Shown here: piece by piece, positions 24,719 through 32,768 of the stretch
Layout: every line of letters begins with the position of its first letter
How positions within the stretch are numbered: position 1 is the stretch's first letter
DNA from: an uncultured Clostridia bacterium
GTDB lineage: Bacteria > Bacillota > Clostridia > TANB77 > CAG-508
Assembly: GCA_934182605.1 (NCBI GenBank)
Contig: CAKPRQ010000013.1
Coordinates: forward strand, 1-35,965
Direction of reading: 5' to 3'
Length of the DNA: 35,965 nucleotides
The notes under the pieces: generated by a model
What the model saw: the letters and a program-made list of their open reading frames with translations, nothing else
What the model was told of the DNA's origin: nothing
Database searches by the model: none
Position numbers and translations under genes: made by a program

Positions 24719-26620
24719 TTTCGCCATTATCTCACATACTAAATTACTTATCTCTGTAGGATTTTCTATTGTTAATCCTTCAATAAGTCTTGCTTGTGAA
24801 TAAAGTACTTTCGTATATTTTTTTAATGTTTCTTTATCATTATTATATAAATCTTTTAATTTATTTACAATTTCATGATTTTCATTTATTTCTAATACTG
24901 TTTGTGCTTTTAATTCATTACTATTTGGCATTTGATTTATAACTTTTTGCATTTCTATTGATAAAGCACCTTCCGTCGTTAAACATACTGGATGATTTTT
25001 AAGTCTATGTGTAAATCTTATATCTTGCACTTCTCCTGCTATTGCTTCTTTCATTAATGTAAACATATCTTTGTTTTCTTCATTTAATTTCTTTAATTGT
25101 TCTTTTTCTTCTTCACTGTCTAAATTTACATTTTCTGCAGATGCATTTTGGAATTTTTTTCCTTCATATTCCATTAAAACTTGTAATACAAACTCATCTA
25201 CATTTTCTGTTAAGTACAACATTTCATATCCTTTATCTTTTATTAACTCTACTTGAGGTAATAAATCTATCTTGTCCACACTTTCTCCACAGGCATAGAA
25301 TATGTTTTCTTGTCCTTCTTTCATTCTTAAAACATATTCTTTTAATGTTACTAATTTTTTTTCTGTAGATGAATAGAATAATAATAAATCTTTTAACTTA
25401 TCTTTATTCATTCCATAATTATCATAAGCTCCAAATTTTAATTGAGTTCCGTATGCTTTAAAGAATTTATCATATTTCTCTCTATCATTCATCAACATTT
25501 TTTCTAACTCAGATTTTATCTTATTTTCAATATTTTTAGCTATTGCTCTTAACTGTCTATCTTGTTGTAACATTTCTCTTGAAATGTTTAATGATACATC
25601 TTGACTATCTACTAATCCTTTTACAAATCCAAAGTAATCTGGTAATAATTCTTCACATTTTTCCATTATTAAAACGCCATTAGAGTATAGTTGTAAGCCT
25701 TTTTGATATTCCTTAGTATAATAATCAAATGGAACGTGAGAAGGAATATATAATAGTGCATTATAACTAAATTGACCTTCTACTGCTACATGTATAACTT
25801 TTAAAGGATCTTCATAATCATAAAACTTTTCTTTATAAAAACTATTATATTCTTCTTCTTTTACACTATTTTTATTTTTCTTCCATATAGGAATCATACT
25901 ATTTATTGTTTCTAATTCTTTTACAGTTTCATATTCTTTTTTAGTTTCTTGTCCTTCTTCTGCTTTTACTTCTTTTGCTCTAGTATGTTCTACTTCCATT
26001 TTTATTGGGTATCTTATATAATCTGAATATTTTCTTATAAGTTCTTGAATTTTGTAATTGTCTAAAAATGTACTATAATTTTCTTCTTCACTGTCTTCTT
26101 TAATATGCAATGTTATAACTGTTCCATTTTCTTTTTTATCTGACTCTTCTATTGTATACCCTTCTTCTCCTTTTGATATCCAAGTATATGCTTTTTCACT
26201 ATCTACAGATTTACTTTCTACTTTTACTAAATCACTTACCATAAATGCTGAATAAAAACCTACACCAAATTGACCTATTATGTCTATATCTTTTTGATCT
26301 TTATTTGCTTCTTTAAAAGCTAATGAACCACTTTTAGCAATAGTACCTAAATTATTTTCTAATTCTTCTGCTGTCATTCCGCAACCATTGTCAATGATTT
26401 TTAAAATTCTATTTTCTTTATCTATCTCTATCCTAATTTCTAAATCTGTTCTATTTGTATTTATGCTTTTATCTGTTAAAGAACGATAATATAGCTTGTC
26501 TATTGCATCACTTGCATTTGATATAAGTTCCCTTAAAAATATCTCCTTATTTGTATAAATTGAATTAATCATTAAATTAAGTAATCTCTTAGATTCTGCT
26601 TTAAATTGTTTTGTTTCCAT
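24716..26620 (-). CDS. htpG: Molecular chaperone HtpG (Hsp90)
   Basis: A 634-residue protein of standard length. The N-terminal GHKL ATPase shows ELISNASDAIDKLYY, DNGCGMTAEEL and GQFGVGFYSAFMV; the middle domain has the catalytic Arg region LNISREMLQQDRQLRAI; the C-terminal dimerisation domain is complete. HtpG helps fold and remodel client proteins using ATP. A strong sigma-A promoter at 26654-26682 drives it. No CIRCE or similar heat-shock operator was seen. Confidence 0.96.
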   Translation of the reverse strand: METKQFKAESKRLLNLMINSIYTNKEIFLRELISNASDAIDKLYYRSLTDKSINTNRTDLEIRIEIDKENRILKIIDNGCGMTAEELENNLGTIAKSGSLAFKEANKDQKDIDIIGQFGVGFYSAFMVSDLVKVESKSVDSEKAYTWISKGEEGYTIEESDKKENGTVITLHIKEDSEEENYSTFLDNYKIQELIRKYSDYIRYPIKMEVEHTRAKEVKAEEGQETKKEYETVKELETINSMIPIWKKNKNSVKEEEYNSFYKEKFYDYEDPLKVIHVAVEGQFSYNALLYIPSHVPFDYYTKEYQKGLQLYSNGVLIMEKCEELLPDYFGFVKGLVDSQDVSLNISREMLQQDRQLRAIAKNIENKIKSELEKMLMNDREKYDKFFKAYGTQLKFGAYDNYGMNKDKLKDLLLFYSSTEKKLVTLKEYVLRMKEGQENIFYACGESVDKIDLLPQVELIKDKGYEMLYLTENVDEFVLQVLMEYEGKKFQNASAENVNLDSEEEKEQLKKLNEENKDMFTLMKEAIAGEVQDIRFTHRLKNHPVCLTTEGALSIEMQKVINQMPNSNELKAQTVLEINENHEIVNKLKDLYNNDKETLKKYTKVLYSQARLIEGLTIENPTEISNLVCEIMAK

Positions 26621-26653
26621 ATTCTCACTCCTCTATAATTTTACAACAATTCT

Positions 26654-26682
26654 ATTATATAACTAAAAATTAGCAGTGTCAA
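26654..26682 (-). promoter_or_regulatory. Promoter of htpG
   Basis: TTGACA at 26677-26682 and TATAAT at 26654-26659 on the minus strand with a 17-bp spacer. The -35 box lies inside the loop and stem edge of the yqeK terminator hairpin. Confidence 0.85.
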
Positions 26683-26697
26683 TAGTAGACTGCTAAT
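26669..26697 (-). terminator. Hairpin ending yqeK, overlapping the htpG promoter
   Basis: ATTAGCAGT and ACTGCTAAT (9-bp arms, 26669-26677 and 26689-26697) around 11 nt, followed on the minus strand by a T-run. It could end yqeK transcripts or act as an operator for htpG. Confidence 0.65.
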
Positions 26698-26717
26698 TTC
26701 TAATAATATTTTCTATT

Positions 26718-27287
26718 CTATACATGTTTATTTTCAATTATTAATTTGTTATATAATTCAACACTGTCTAAATGAATTAATTTATTTTTATCTAAACTTC
26801 TCTTAATTCCTCTTGATAATAAACAAATCATCCCATCATTCAAACTTATTTTTACTTTTTCTCTTGCTTCTTCTACGCCTTCATAATCTCTAGAATCTTC
26901 TATTTTATCTGCTAAATATATAATTTTTGCCATATTATCCATATTTATATTTCCGGTTGTATGGTATTTTATAGCATTTTGCATTTGTTCATTAAAATTA
27001 TATTTTTTCTTACAAATATCTGCACCAACTTTACCGTGCAATAATTTGCAATTCACCTTTTCTACTTCATCTATTTTTATACCATTTTCTTCAACATATT
27101 TTAAATATTCCTCATCTGACATTTCTTTTGCTATATCATGTGCTATTCCTATTAGTTTTGCCATTTCAGGATTTTCACCATATTTTATTGCTAATTCTTC
27201 TGCTTTTTTTGCCACCATTTCAGAATGTTTAAACCTTTCTTCTGATAATATTTTTTTCACATCTTCTTTTATTTTTTCATATTCCAT
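26718..27287 (-). CDS. yqeK: HD-domain hydrolase YqeK
   Basis: A 189-residue HD phosphohydrolase. Metal-binding residues are visible in ERFKHSEMV (first His), GIAHDIAKEM (His-Asp), CKLLHGKVGADI and IKYHTTGN, with a final Asp in YLADKIEDSRDYEG. YqeK enzymes cleave diadenosine tetraphosphate symmetrically into two ADP. In many Firmicutes it sits next to nadD, rsfS or rsmA-region genes, but here it stands alone upstream of htpG. Confidence 0.9.
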   Translation of the reverse strand: MEYEKIKEDVKKILSEERFKHSEMVAKKAEELAIKYGENPEMAKLIGIAHDIAKEMSDEEYLKYVEENGIKIDEVEKVNCKLLHGKVGADICKKKYNFNEQMQNAIKYHTTGNINMDNMAKIIYLADKIEDSRDYEGVEEAREKVKISLNDGMICLLSRGIKRSLDKNKLIHLDSVELYNKLIIENKHV

Positions 27288-27390
27288 ATATTAATTCCCT
27301 CCTGTAACAAATTTCCATTTAACTTTAAAGAAGTTTATCAGAAAAAATATGTTTTGTAAATATTTTTGTAAAAAGTTTTTAAATTATCAA

Positions 27391-27424
27391 AAAAAGAAGC
27401 CCCTGAAAATTAAATCAAGGGCTT
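27391..27424 (-). terminator. Terminator of the 27448 gene
   Basis: AAGCCC and GGGCTT arms (27397-27402 and 27419-27424) are extended by partly paired A/T positions and followed by a long T-run on the minus strand. Confidence 0.8.
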
Positions 27425-27447
27425 TCGTTTGAAAGGAATGTTTGTCG

Positions 27448-27747
27448 CTAAAATAACGCCTCAAACGCCATGATTCCTCCCCAAAAGAAATGTAAGTAAG
27501 CCAAAACTGAAATGGCTGATGAAATCTGAGGATAGTCGTACGTATCTATATAACGTGCGAACAGAAAGAAAAGCACTGCATCCGCCCAAACTGTCACCAC
27601 ATGCCAGCCAATGGCATATGTCACAATTGCTACTATAATGCAGATTCCTAGGAACCTAGTTCCCTTTTTGTCTCCATCATTGTGGCAATACGCCATCATG
27701 ATGAGAGCAAAGATCACGCCAAAGACCAAGGAGGCAATCACGAACAT
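27448..27747 (-). CDS. Small integral membrane protein of unknown function
   Basis: A 99-residue, very hydrophobic protein with probably four membrane helices (about 2-19, 31-50, 52-65 and 77-95) and a polar loop CHNDGDKKGTR near residue 21-31. GGAGAAGG precedes the ATG. I do not recognise the family. It is a single gene with its own terminator and has more C-ending codons (ATC, GTC, GCC) than its neighbours, a trait shared with the VanW-domain and 19605 genes. Confidence 0.65.
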   Translation of the reverse strand: MFVIASLVFGVIFALIMMAYCHNDGDKKGTRFLGICIIVAIVTYAIGWHVVTVWADAVLFFLFARYIDTYDYPQISSAISVLAYLHFFWGGIMAFEALF

Positions 27748-27885
27748 TTTCCTTCTCCTTTATAAAAGTTGCAATATAAAAATTTTATCATACATTATGT
27801 AAAGTGTCAAGAAATATTCTATAAATTTTATCCGCTAAAAACAATACCTGTTATAGAAAAAAATTACAAAAGGTAAAAAATAAAT

Positions 27886-27914
27886 TTGAAAAAATAATCA
27901 TATAATGGTATAAT
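27886..27914 (+). promoter_or_regulatory. Promoter of the CaCA exchanger gene
   Basis: TTGAAA at 27886-27891, 17-bp spacer, TATAAT at 27909-27914. GAAAGGAG follows before the ATG at 27951. Confidence 0.8.
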
Positions 27915-27950
27915 ATATAGGTGTTTTTTTGAAAGGAGATTTTTATTTAA

Positions 27951-28931
27951 ATGATAATATCTGTTTTATTAATAATTGTAGGATTTATTCTTTTAATAAA
28001 AGGTGCCGATTTTTTGGTTATTGGTGCTAGTGGAGTGGCTAAAAAACTTAAAATATCAGAAATGGTAATAGGTTTAACAATTGTAGCTATGGGTACATCT
28101 ATGCCAGAATTAATGGTTAGTTTAACATCTGCTATGAATGGTTATTCCGATATATCTTTAGGAAATGTTGTAGGTAGTAATCTAGTAAACGTTTTATTTA
28201 TATTAGGTTTATGTGCAATTATAAAAAATTTAAAAATATCAAAAGAATCTAGGAAAATAGATATTCCATTATCTTTATTAGCTACAATTTTATTATTTTT
28301 TCTATGTTTAAATGGAAGTTCTGCAAAAATTATTACAAGACCTGAAGGGATAATTTTATTAGTAATTTTTATTATTTACATATTATATTTAATAAAAAAT
28401 GCTAGAAAAATTGAAAAAGATGAACCAAGTACTTCAATAAATAATAGTAATATTTCTGAAAAGGAAAATAGTAAAAAATTTATTTTAAATTGTGCTAAAA
28501 TTATAGTAGGTATAATAGCACTTAAATTTGGAGCTGATTTTGTAGTAAATAATGCTGTTAATGTAGCACAGATTATGGGTATTAGTGAAAGAATCATTGG
28601 AGTAACAATTATTGCTATAGGCACTAGCTTACCAGAACTAGTTGCTTCTGTTACAGCAGTTTTGAAGAATGAAAATGATTTGGCTGTAGGAAATATTGTT
28701 GGTTCTAATATTTTTAATATTTTATTAATATTAGGAGTTTCAAGTGCAATATCTCCAATAAATTATTCATTATCATACAATTTTGATATGGTATTATTAA
28801 TAGCAATAAGTATCTTATTAGCAATATTTCCATTTATTGGTAAGGAAAAATATTCTTTAGAAAGATATGAAGGAATCCTCTTTTGCTTAATATATTTAGC
28901 ATATATATTAATGTTAATTTTTGCAGTCTAA
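27951..28931 (+). CDS. Calcium/sodium antiporter family protein (CaCA, YrbG-like)
   Basis: A 326-residue membrane protein with about ten helices arranged as two inverted halves. Each half carries the alpha-repeat motif: GTSMPELMVSLTSA with GNVVGSNLVN (about 56-90) and GTSLPELVASVTAV with GNIVGSNIFN (about 224-260). The acidic residues in these repeats bind the cation. A hydrophilic loop lies between halves (about 150-180). It exchanges Ca2+ or a related cation for Na+ or K+. It is followed closely by nth. Confidence 0.92.
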   Translation: MIISVLLIIVGFILLIKGADFLVIGASGVAKKLKISEMVIGLTIVAMGTSMPELMVSLTSAMNGYSDISLGNVVGSNLVNVLFILGLCAIIKNLKISKESRKIDIPLSLLATILLFFLCLNGSSAKIITRPEGIILLVIFIIYILYLIKNARKIEKDEPSTSINNSNISEKENSKKFILNCAKIIVGIIALKFGADFVVNNAVNVAQIMGISERIIGVTIIAIGTSLPELVASVTAVLKNENDLAVGNIVGSNIFNILLILGVSSAISPINYSLSYNFDMVLLIAISILLAIFPFIGKEKYSLERYEGILFCLIYLAYILMLIFAV

Positions 28932-29003
28932 AAAATATTTAGAACAAAGGTGAAATAATAATTGCAACTACATTTTTGCCTTACGAAAGGAAAGATATTA
29001 AAT

Positions 29004-29645
29004 ATGAAGAAGGAAATAGAAATAATAGAAATACTAAAAAAACTTTATCCTGATGCAAAGTGTAGTTTAGATTTTAAAACACCTTTTCAAATGATGGTTG
29101 CTGTAGTTCTATCAGCACAATGTACTGATGCTAGAGTGAATCAAATTACACCAAGTATTTTTGAAAAATATCCCGAACCTAAAGATTTTGCAAATATGGA
29201 TATTTCTCTTTTAGAACAACTTATTCACTCATGTGGGTTTTATAAAAATAAAGCAAAAAATATAAAAGCAGCTAGTGAAATAATTGTAAATAAATATAAT
29301 GGCACATTACCAAACACAATGGAAGAATTAACTTCTCTTCCTGGCGTTGGTAGAAAATCTGCAAATGTTATTATGTTAGAGGCTTTTAATAATCCACAAG
29401 GTATTGCGGTTGATACACATGCAAAAAGAATTTCAAATAGATTAGGATTTTCTGAAAAAAACGATCCTTTACAAATTGAAGAAGATTTATTAAAAATATT
29501 TCCTAAAAAATACTATTACGATGTAAACCATCTTTTAGTATGGCACGGAAGAAACTTATGTAAGGCTAAAAAACCTGATTGCAATAATTGTCCACTAAAA
29601 AAATATTGTAAATATTATAAAAATAATAATGGAGGTAAAATTTGA
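29004..29645 (+). CDS. nth: Endonuclease III
   Basis: A 213-residue DNA glycosylase/AP lyase. The helix-hairpin-helix with catalytic Lys is LPGVGRKSANVI, the catalytic Asp lies in VDTHAKRISNRLGF, and the C-terminal [4Fe-4S] cluster ligands are C-x6-C-x2-C-x5-C in CKAKKPDCNNCPLKKYC. It removes oxidised pyrimidines. AAGGAAAG precedes the ATG at 29004; the open frame upstream is not needed. Its stop TGA overlaps the TTG start of the next gene by four bases, so both are translated together. Confidence 0.95.
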   Translation: MKKEIEIIEILKKLYPDAKCSLDFKTPFQMMVAVVLSAQCTDARVNQITPSIFEKYPEPKDFANMDISLLEQLIHSCGFYKNKAKNIKAASEIIVNKYNGTLPNTMEELTSLPGVGRKSANVIMLEAFNNPQGIAVDTHAKRISNRLGFSEKNDPLQIEEDLLKIFPKKYYYDVNHLLVWHGRNLCKAKKPDCNNCPLKKYCKYYKNNNGGKI

Positions 29646-30307
29646 AAAAATCTACTAAAATAAAAAGATTAAAATTTTCAATAATTATTTTAGCAATACT
29701 TATTATACTGATAGGATTATTAAGTGCCACTTTATCCACAAATAGTTCAAACATTGTGAATAACTTAAAAAATTTATCAACAGAAATTGCTTCTAGTATT
29801 ATAAATGATAACACATTAAATCTTTCCGATAATGTTAAAAATACTCTTAATAATTATATTAATCTTAGTAGTAATTCTACATCTAATAATACTTCTAATA
29901 TATCATCTGAATTATATAAAGTTGTTAGAGTTGTCGACGGGGATACAATTATTATAGATTACAATGGAACTGAAGAAAGAGTGCGTTTGATTGGTGTGGA
30001 TACTCCTGAAAGTGTTCATCCTGATAAAGAAAAAAATACGGAATTTGGTACTACTGCCTCAAATTTTTCTAAAGAATTATTAACAGATAAATATGTAAAA
30101 ATTGAATTAGATGTACAAGAAAGAGATCAATATGGAAGAATACTTGCTTACGTTTATTTAGATGACGTTATGGTTAATAAAATTTTATTACAAGAAGGTT
30201 ATGCTAAAGTTGCTACTTACCCGCCTAACGTAAAATATGTTGATGATTTTACGTCTATTCAGGAAGAAGCAAGAAATACTAAAAAAGGACTTTGGGGATT
30301 AGAATAA
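29642..30307 (+). CDS. Staphylococcal nuclease-like protein, membrane-anchored or secreted
   Basis: A 221-residue protein: N-terminal membrane helix or signal (about 9-29), a Ser/Asn-rich linker (about 70-90), and a thermonuclease domain from VVRVVDGDTIIID on, with RVRLIGVDTPE and ERDQYGRILAYVYLDD supplying the metal and phosphate-binding Asp, Arg and Glu residues. It hydrolyses DNA and RNA with Ca2+ outside the cell in relatives. GGAGGT lies five bases before a TTG start within the end of nth (overlap TTGA). The linker suggests attachment at the cell surface. Confidence 0.87.
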   Translation: MKKSTKIKRLKFSIIILAILIILIGLLSATLSTNSSNIVNNLKNLSTEIASSIINDNTLNLSDNVKNTLNNYINLSSNSTSNNTSNISSELYKVVRVVDGDTIIIDYNGTEERVRLIGVDTPESVHPDKEKNTEFGTTASNFSKELLTDKYVKIELDVQERDQYGRILAYVYLDDVMVNKILLQEGYAKVATYPPNVKYVDDFTSIQEEARNTKKGLWGLE

Positions 30308-30328
30308 TCTAACCCCCATTTTTTTATT
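30292..30328 (+). terminator. Terminator of the nuclease gene
   Basis: GGGGATTAGA at the gene's end pairs with TCTAACCCCC after the stop, followed by seven Ts. It also faces the convergent desulfoferrodoxin gene. Confidence 0.8.
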
Positions 30329-30705
30329 TAAATTTCTTTTTTCCATAATCCATGTTTATTGCAATATGCATATATTGTTGCATTTGGAATATATTCAAAT
30401 CTTACTTCTGCTGGTCCTTCTGGATACAAATATACAAATTCTTCTTTGTTATCTACTACTTGAGCAATCCACTCTATATAATGTTCTTTTTCCATTGGAT
30501 GTGCTACTTTTACAAATACTTCATCTTCTACTTTTTCTACTTGAGGTACGTGTTTTTCAGCAGATGCATCTACAGAGTTTGGAATTAATTTTTCCATTTC
30601 TTCACCACAACATTTTATTCCACAATCTGTACAAGTACAATCCTCTATAGCCCTAACCATCGCTCCACATTTTTTACATCTTTTTATAATTAATTCTCTT
30701 TTCAA
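30328..30705 (-). CDS. dfx: Desulfoferrodoxin (superoxide reductase)
   Basis: A 125-residue protein with an N-terminal cysteine-rich desulforedoxin-like part (CKKCGAMV with TDCGIKCCGEEM) and a C-terminal superoxide reductase domain: the EKHVP loop, HPMEKEHYIEWI and the C-terminal CNKHGLW provide the His4Cys iron centre and the active-site Glu/Lys pair. It reduces superoxide to peroxide without releasing oxygen, using electrons from rubredoxin. The N-terminal part has extra cysteines compared with the classic C-x2-C and CC pattern. It is the last gene of perR-rbr-hrb-dfx, 15 bp after hrb. Confidence 0.92.
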   Translation of the reverse strand: MKRELIIKRCKKCGAMVRAIEDCTCTDCGIKCCGEEMEKLIPNSVDASAEKHVPQVEKVEDEVFVKVAHPMEKEHYIEWIAQVVDNKEEFVYLYPEGPAEVRFEYIPNATIYAYCNKHGLWKKEI

Positions 30706-30720
30706 ATAAATTCACCTCTC

Positions 30721-31383
30721 TTATTTAACCTCTTCAAAATTTTCTTTACCTACTCCACATAATGGGCATACCCAATCTTCTGGTAAATCTTCAAATTTTA
30801 CGCCTTCTGTTTCTTCATCATAAATATATCCGCAAATTGTGCATTGATATTTTTTCATTTTCTTTTCACCTCCACTTACTTTTTCTTCTATATATGTTGG
30901 TGCATTTTTAGGTGCTTTTCCTTTTATCACTTCATGATAATAACTATATGACATTGGTTTTAAATTACTTTCTTTTTTAGTATTAATAACTCTTACCAAA
31001 AATATTTCATGAGTTTCTGCATCTATTATATTTAATACTTCACATATTAAATATCCACACATATTTTCTTTCAATACAGGAAGATTATCTATTTCTTCAT
31101 ATTTAAAATTTTCAAATTTATTAATATCTTTTGAAGAATAAAATCCAAACTTTCCTATAACATCATTTTTACATTCTTCAGATAATATAGATATTGCAAA
31201 CTTCTTACTTTCCTTTATTATATTATTTGTATAATTATTTTTATTTATACTTACACTTATTATAGGATTTTCAGATGTTATTTGCGTCACAGTGTTTACT
31301 ATACATCCTGCCATTTTTCCATTATATTTTGTTGTAATAACATACATTCCGTACGTTATATCTCTAAATACATTTAAGTCCAT
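30721..31383 (-). CDS. hrb: Flavin reductase-rubredoxin fusion (high molecular weight rubredoxin)
   Basis: A 220-residue two-domain protein. Residues 1-about 160 are a FMN-binding flavin reductase-like domain (ITYGMYVITTKYNGKMAGCI); residues 176-220 are a complete rubredoxin with CTICGYIYD and WVCPLCGVGK. Such Hrb proteins pass electrons from NAD(P)H to partners such as diiron flavoproteins, rubrerythrin or desulfoferrodoxin, helping to remove oxygen and peroxide. Its neighbours are exactly those acceptors. It follows rbr after a possible attenuator hairpin at 31405-31460. Confidence 0.9.
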   Translation of the reverse strand: MDLNVFRDITYGMYVITTKYNGKMAGCIVNTVTQITSENPIISVSINKNNYTNNIIKESKKFAISILSEECKNDVIGKFGFYSSKDINKFENFKYEEIDNLPVLKENMCGYLICEVLNIIDAETHEIFLVRVINTKKESNLKPMSYSYYHEVIKGKAPKNAPTYIEEKVSGGEKKMKKYQCTICGYIYDEETEGVKFEDLPEDWVCPLCGVGKENFEEVK

Positions 31384-31397
31384 ATTTCTTTACCTTC

Positions 31398-31460
31398 AAA
31401 AAAAGGACCATCGGAACATTATATGTTTATTAAAATTTCTAAAAATGCTCTTTATGGTCC
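31398..31460 (-). terminator. Possible attenuator between rbr and hrb
   Basis: GGACCAT at 31454-31460 (minus sense) pairs with ATGGTCC at 31405-31411, followed by seven Ts on the minus strand; the loop is about 42 nt. It may trim transcripts so that rbr mRNA exceeds hrb-dfx mRNA. Confidence 0.5.
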
Positions 31461-31471
31461 ATATATTTATA

Positions 31472-32014
31472 TTAATAATTTTCTGCTTTTATTTCAAAGA
31501 AAGATTTTGGATGTTTGCATACTGGGCATATTTCTGGAGCTTTTTTACCAATTACTATATGTCCACAGTTTCTACATTTCCAAATTACATCTCCATCTCT
31601 GCTGAATACTAAGTCGCCTTCTACGTTTTCTAATAATTTTTTATATCTTTCTTCATGTTCTTTTTCTATTTTGGCTACCATTTCAAACAACGCTGCTATT
31701 TCATTAAATCCTTCTTCTTTAGCTTCTTTTGCCATTCTATCGTACATATCTGTCCATTCATAATTTTCGCCTTCTGCTGCTGTTTTTAAGTTTTCTGCTG
31801 TTGTTGGAATTTCTCCTCCATGTAATAATTTATACCATATTTTTGCATGTTCTTTTTCATTATCAGCTGTTTCTTGGAATATAGCTGCTATTTGCTCATA
31901 TCCATCTTTTTTAGCTTTACTTGCAAAATATGTATATTTATTTCTTGCTTGTGATTCACCAGCAAAAGCCTCCCATAAATTTTTCTCTGTTTTTGAACCT
32001 TTTAATTCTTTCAT
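31472..32014 (-). CDS. rbr: Rubrerythrin
   Basis: A 180-residue protein with a ferritin-like diiron domain (EAFAGESQARNKYTYFASKA and FQETADNEKEHAKIW, then the second helix pair with EIAALFEMVAKIEKEHEERY) and a C-terminal rubredoxin-like domain with CRNCGH and CPVCKHP. It reduces hydrogen peroxide to water using electrons from rubredoxin. It follows perR by 10 bp and is followed by its probable electron donor, hrb. Length is typical of the short rubrerythrins. Confidence 0.95.
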   Translation of the reverse strand: MKELKGSKTEKNLWEAFAGESQARNKYTYFASKAKKDGYEQIAAIFQETADNEKEHAKIWYKLLHGGEIPTTAENLKTAAEGENYEWTDMYDRMAKEAKEEGFNEIAALFEMVAKIEKEHEERYKKLLENVEGDLVFSRDGDVIWKCRNCGHIVIGKKAPEICPVCKHPKSFFEIKAENY

Positions 32015-32024
32015 ATTAAACCTC

Positions 32025-32417
32025 CTATAAATTTAGACTTTTTTTACAATTCTTACATATTCCTTGCACTATAATGTAATTTGAAACTTCTTCTATTCCT
32101 GTTTCATTTATAATATGTTTCTCTAAATCTTTCATATTAATTTCATAATTAAAATCATATACTTTTCCACATTTTTTACATATTGCATGATGATGTGATT
32201 TATGAACATAATCATATTTATCTGGTCCGTTTTCTATTGGTAATTTTATTATAACACCATCTTCTAGAAATATACTTAGATTTCTATAAACTGTTCCTCT
32301 ACTTATAGTGGAATTTTCTCCTTTTAATGCTAAGTATATCTCTTCTGCAGTTAAATGAGTATGTGAATTTTTTATAAAATCTAATATTTCTTCTCTTTGC
32401 TTAGAATAGTTTTTCAC
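32025..32417 (-). CDS. perR: Fur-family regulator, probably PerR
   Basis: A 130-residue protein: winged helix (1-about 80, SRGTVYRNLSIFLEDGVI) and a dimerisation domain with HHHAICKKCGKVYDF and a second C-x2-C (GICKNCKK) forming the structural zinc site. Fur, PerR and Zur share this layout; the operon with rbr, hrb and dfx and the operator resembling a Per box favour PerR, which senses peroxide by metal-catalysed histidine oxidation. It is the first gene of the operon and probably represses itself. Confidence 0.82.
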   Translation of the reverse strand: MKNYSKQREEILDFIKNSHTHLTAEEIYLALKGENSTISRGTVYRNLSIFLEDGVIIKLPIENGPDKYDYVHKSHHHAICKKCGKVYDFNYEINMKDLEKHIINETGIEEVSNYIIVQGICKNCKKSLNL

Positions 32418-32436
32418 TACAAAAAAGTCCCTTCCT

Positions 32437-32459
32437 AAAATAGGAATAATTCCTATTTT
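32437..32459. promoter_or_regulatory. PerR-type operator
   Basis: An 11-1-11 palindrome, AAAATAGGAAT and its complement around one base, lies between the perR promoter and start codon. It resembles Fur/PerR boxes in size and symmetry. Confidence 0.7.
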
Positions 32460-32472
32460 TAATTTCTTCTAT

Positions 32473-32501
32473 ATATTACCATAAGTTTTTTTAAAAATCA
32501 A
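32473..32501 (-). promoter_or_regulatory. Promoter of the perR operon
   Basis: TTGATT at 32496-32501 and TAATAT at 32473-32478 on the minus strand with 17-bp spacing. The operator follows about 14 bp downstream. Positions 32502-32728 hold nothing further that I can identify. Confidence 0.7.
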
Positions 32502-32728
32502 GTAGTTTTTTTATTTTTTAACACAATTCGGCATTCTCTTACATCCACAAGAATTTTAAGTAAAATTTTTTTCTAAAAAGTATTTACAAATTTATACTTT
32601 TATATTACAATTATCGTATTGTTATTAAATTATTTATTTTTACTGTTAATACTTAGAAACAATAAATTTTATTTAATTCGGATATTCAAAAACTCTTTTG
32701 AATTTATTCCAAAATTTTAAGTATACTA

Positions 32729-32757
32729 TTGATTTACATTTTACCTAGTGGTATAAT
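32729..32757 (+). promoter_or_regulatory. Promoter of the Rpn-family gene
   Basis: TTGATT at 32729-32734, 17-bp spacer, TATAAT at 32752-32757. The predicted transcript start (about 32764) lies only a few bases before the first possible start codon. Confidence 0.7.
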
Positions 32758-32768
32758 AAAGAAAGAAG

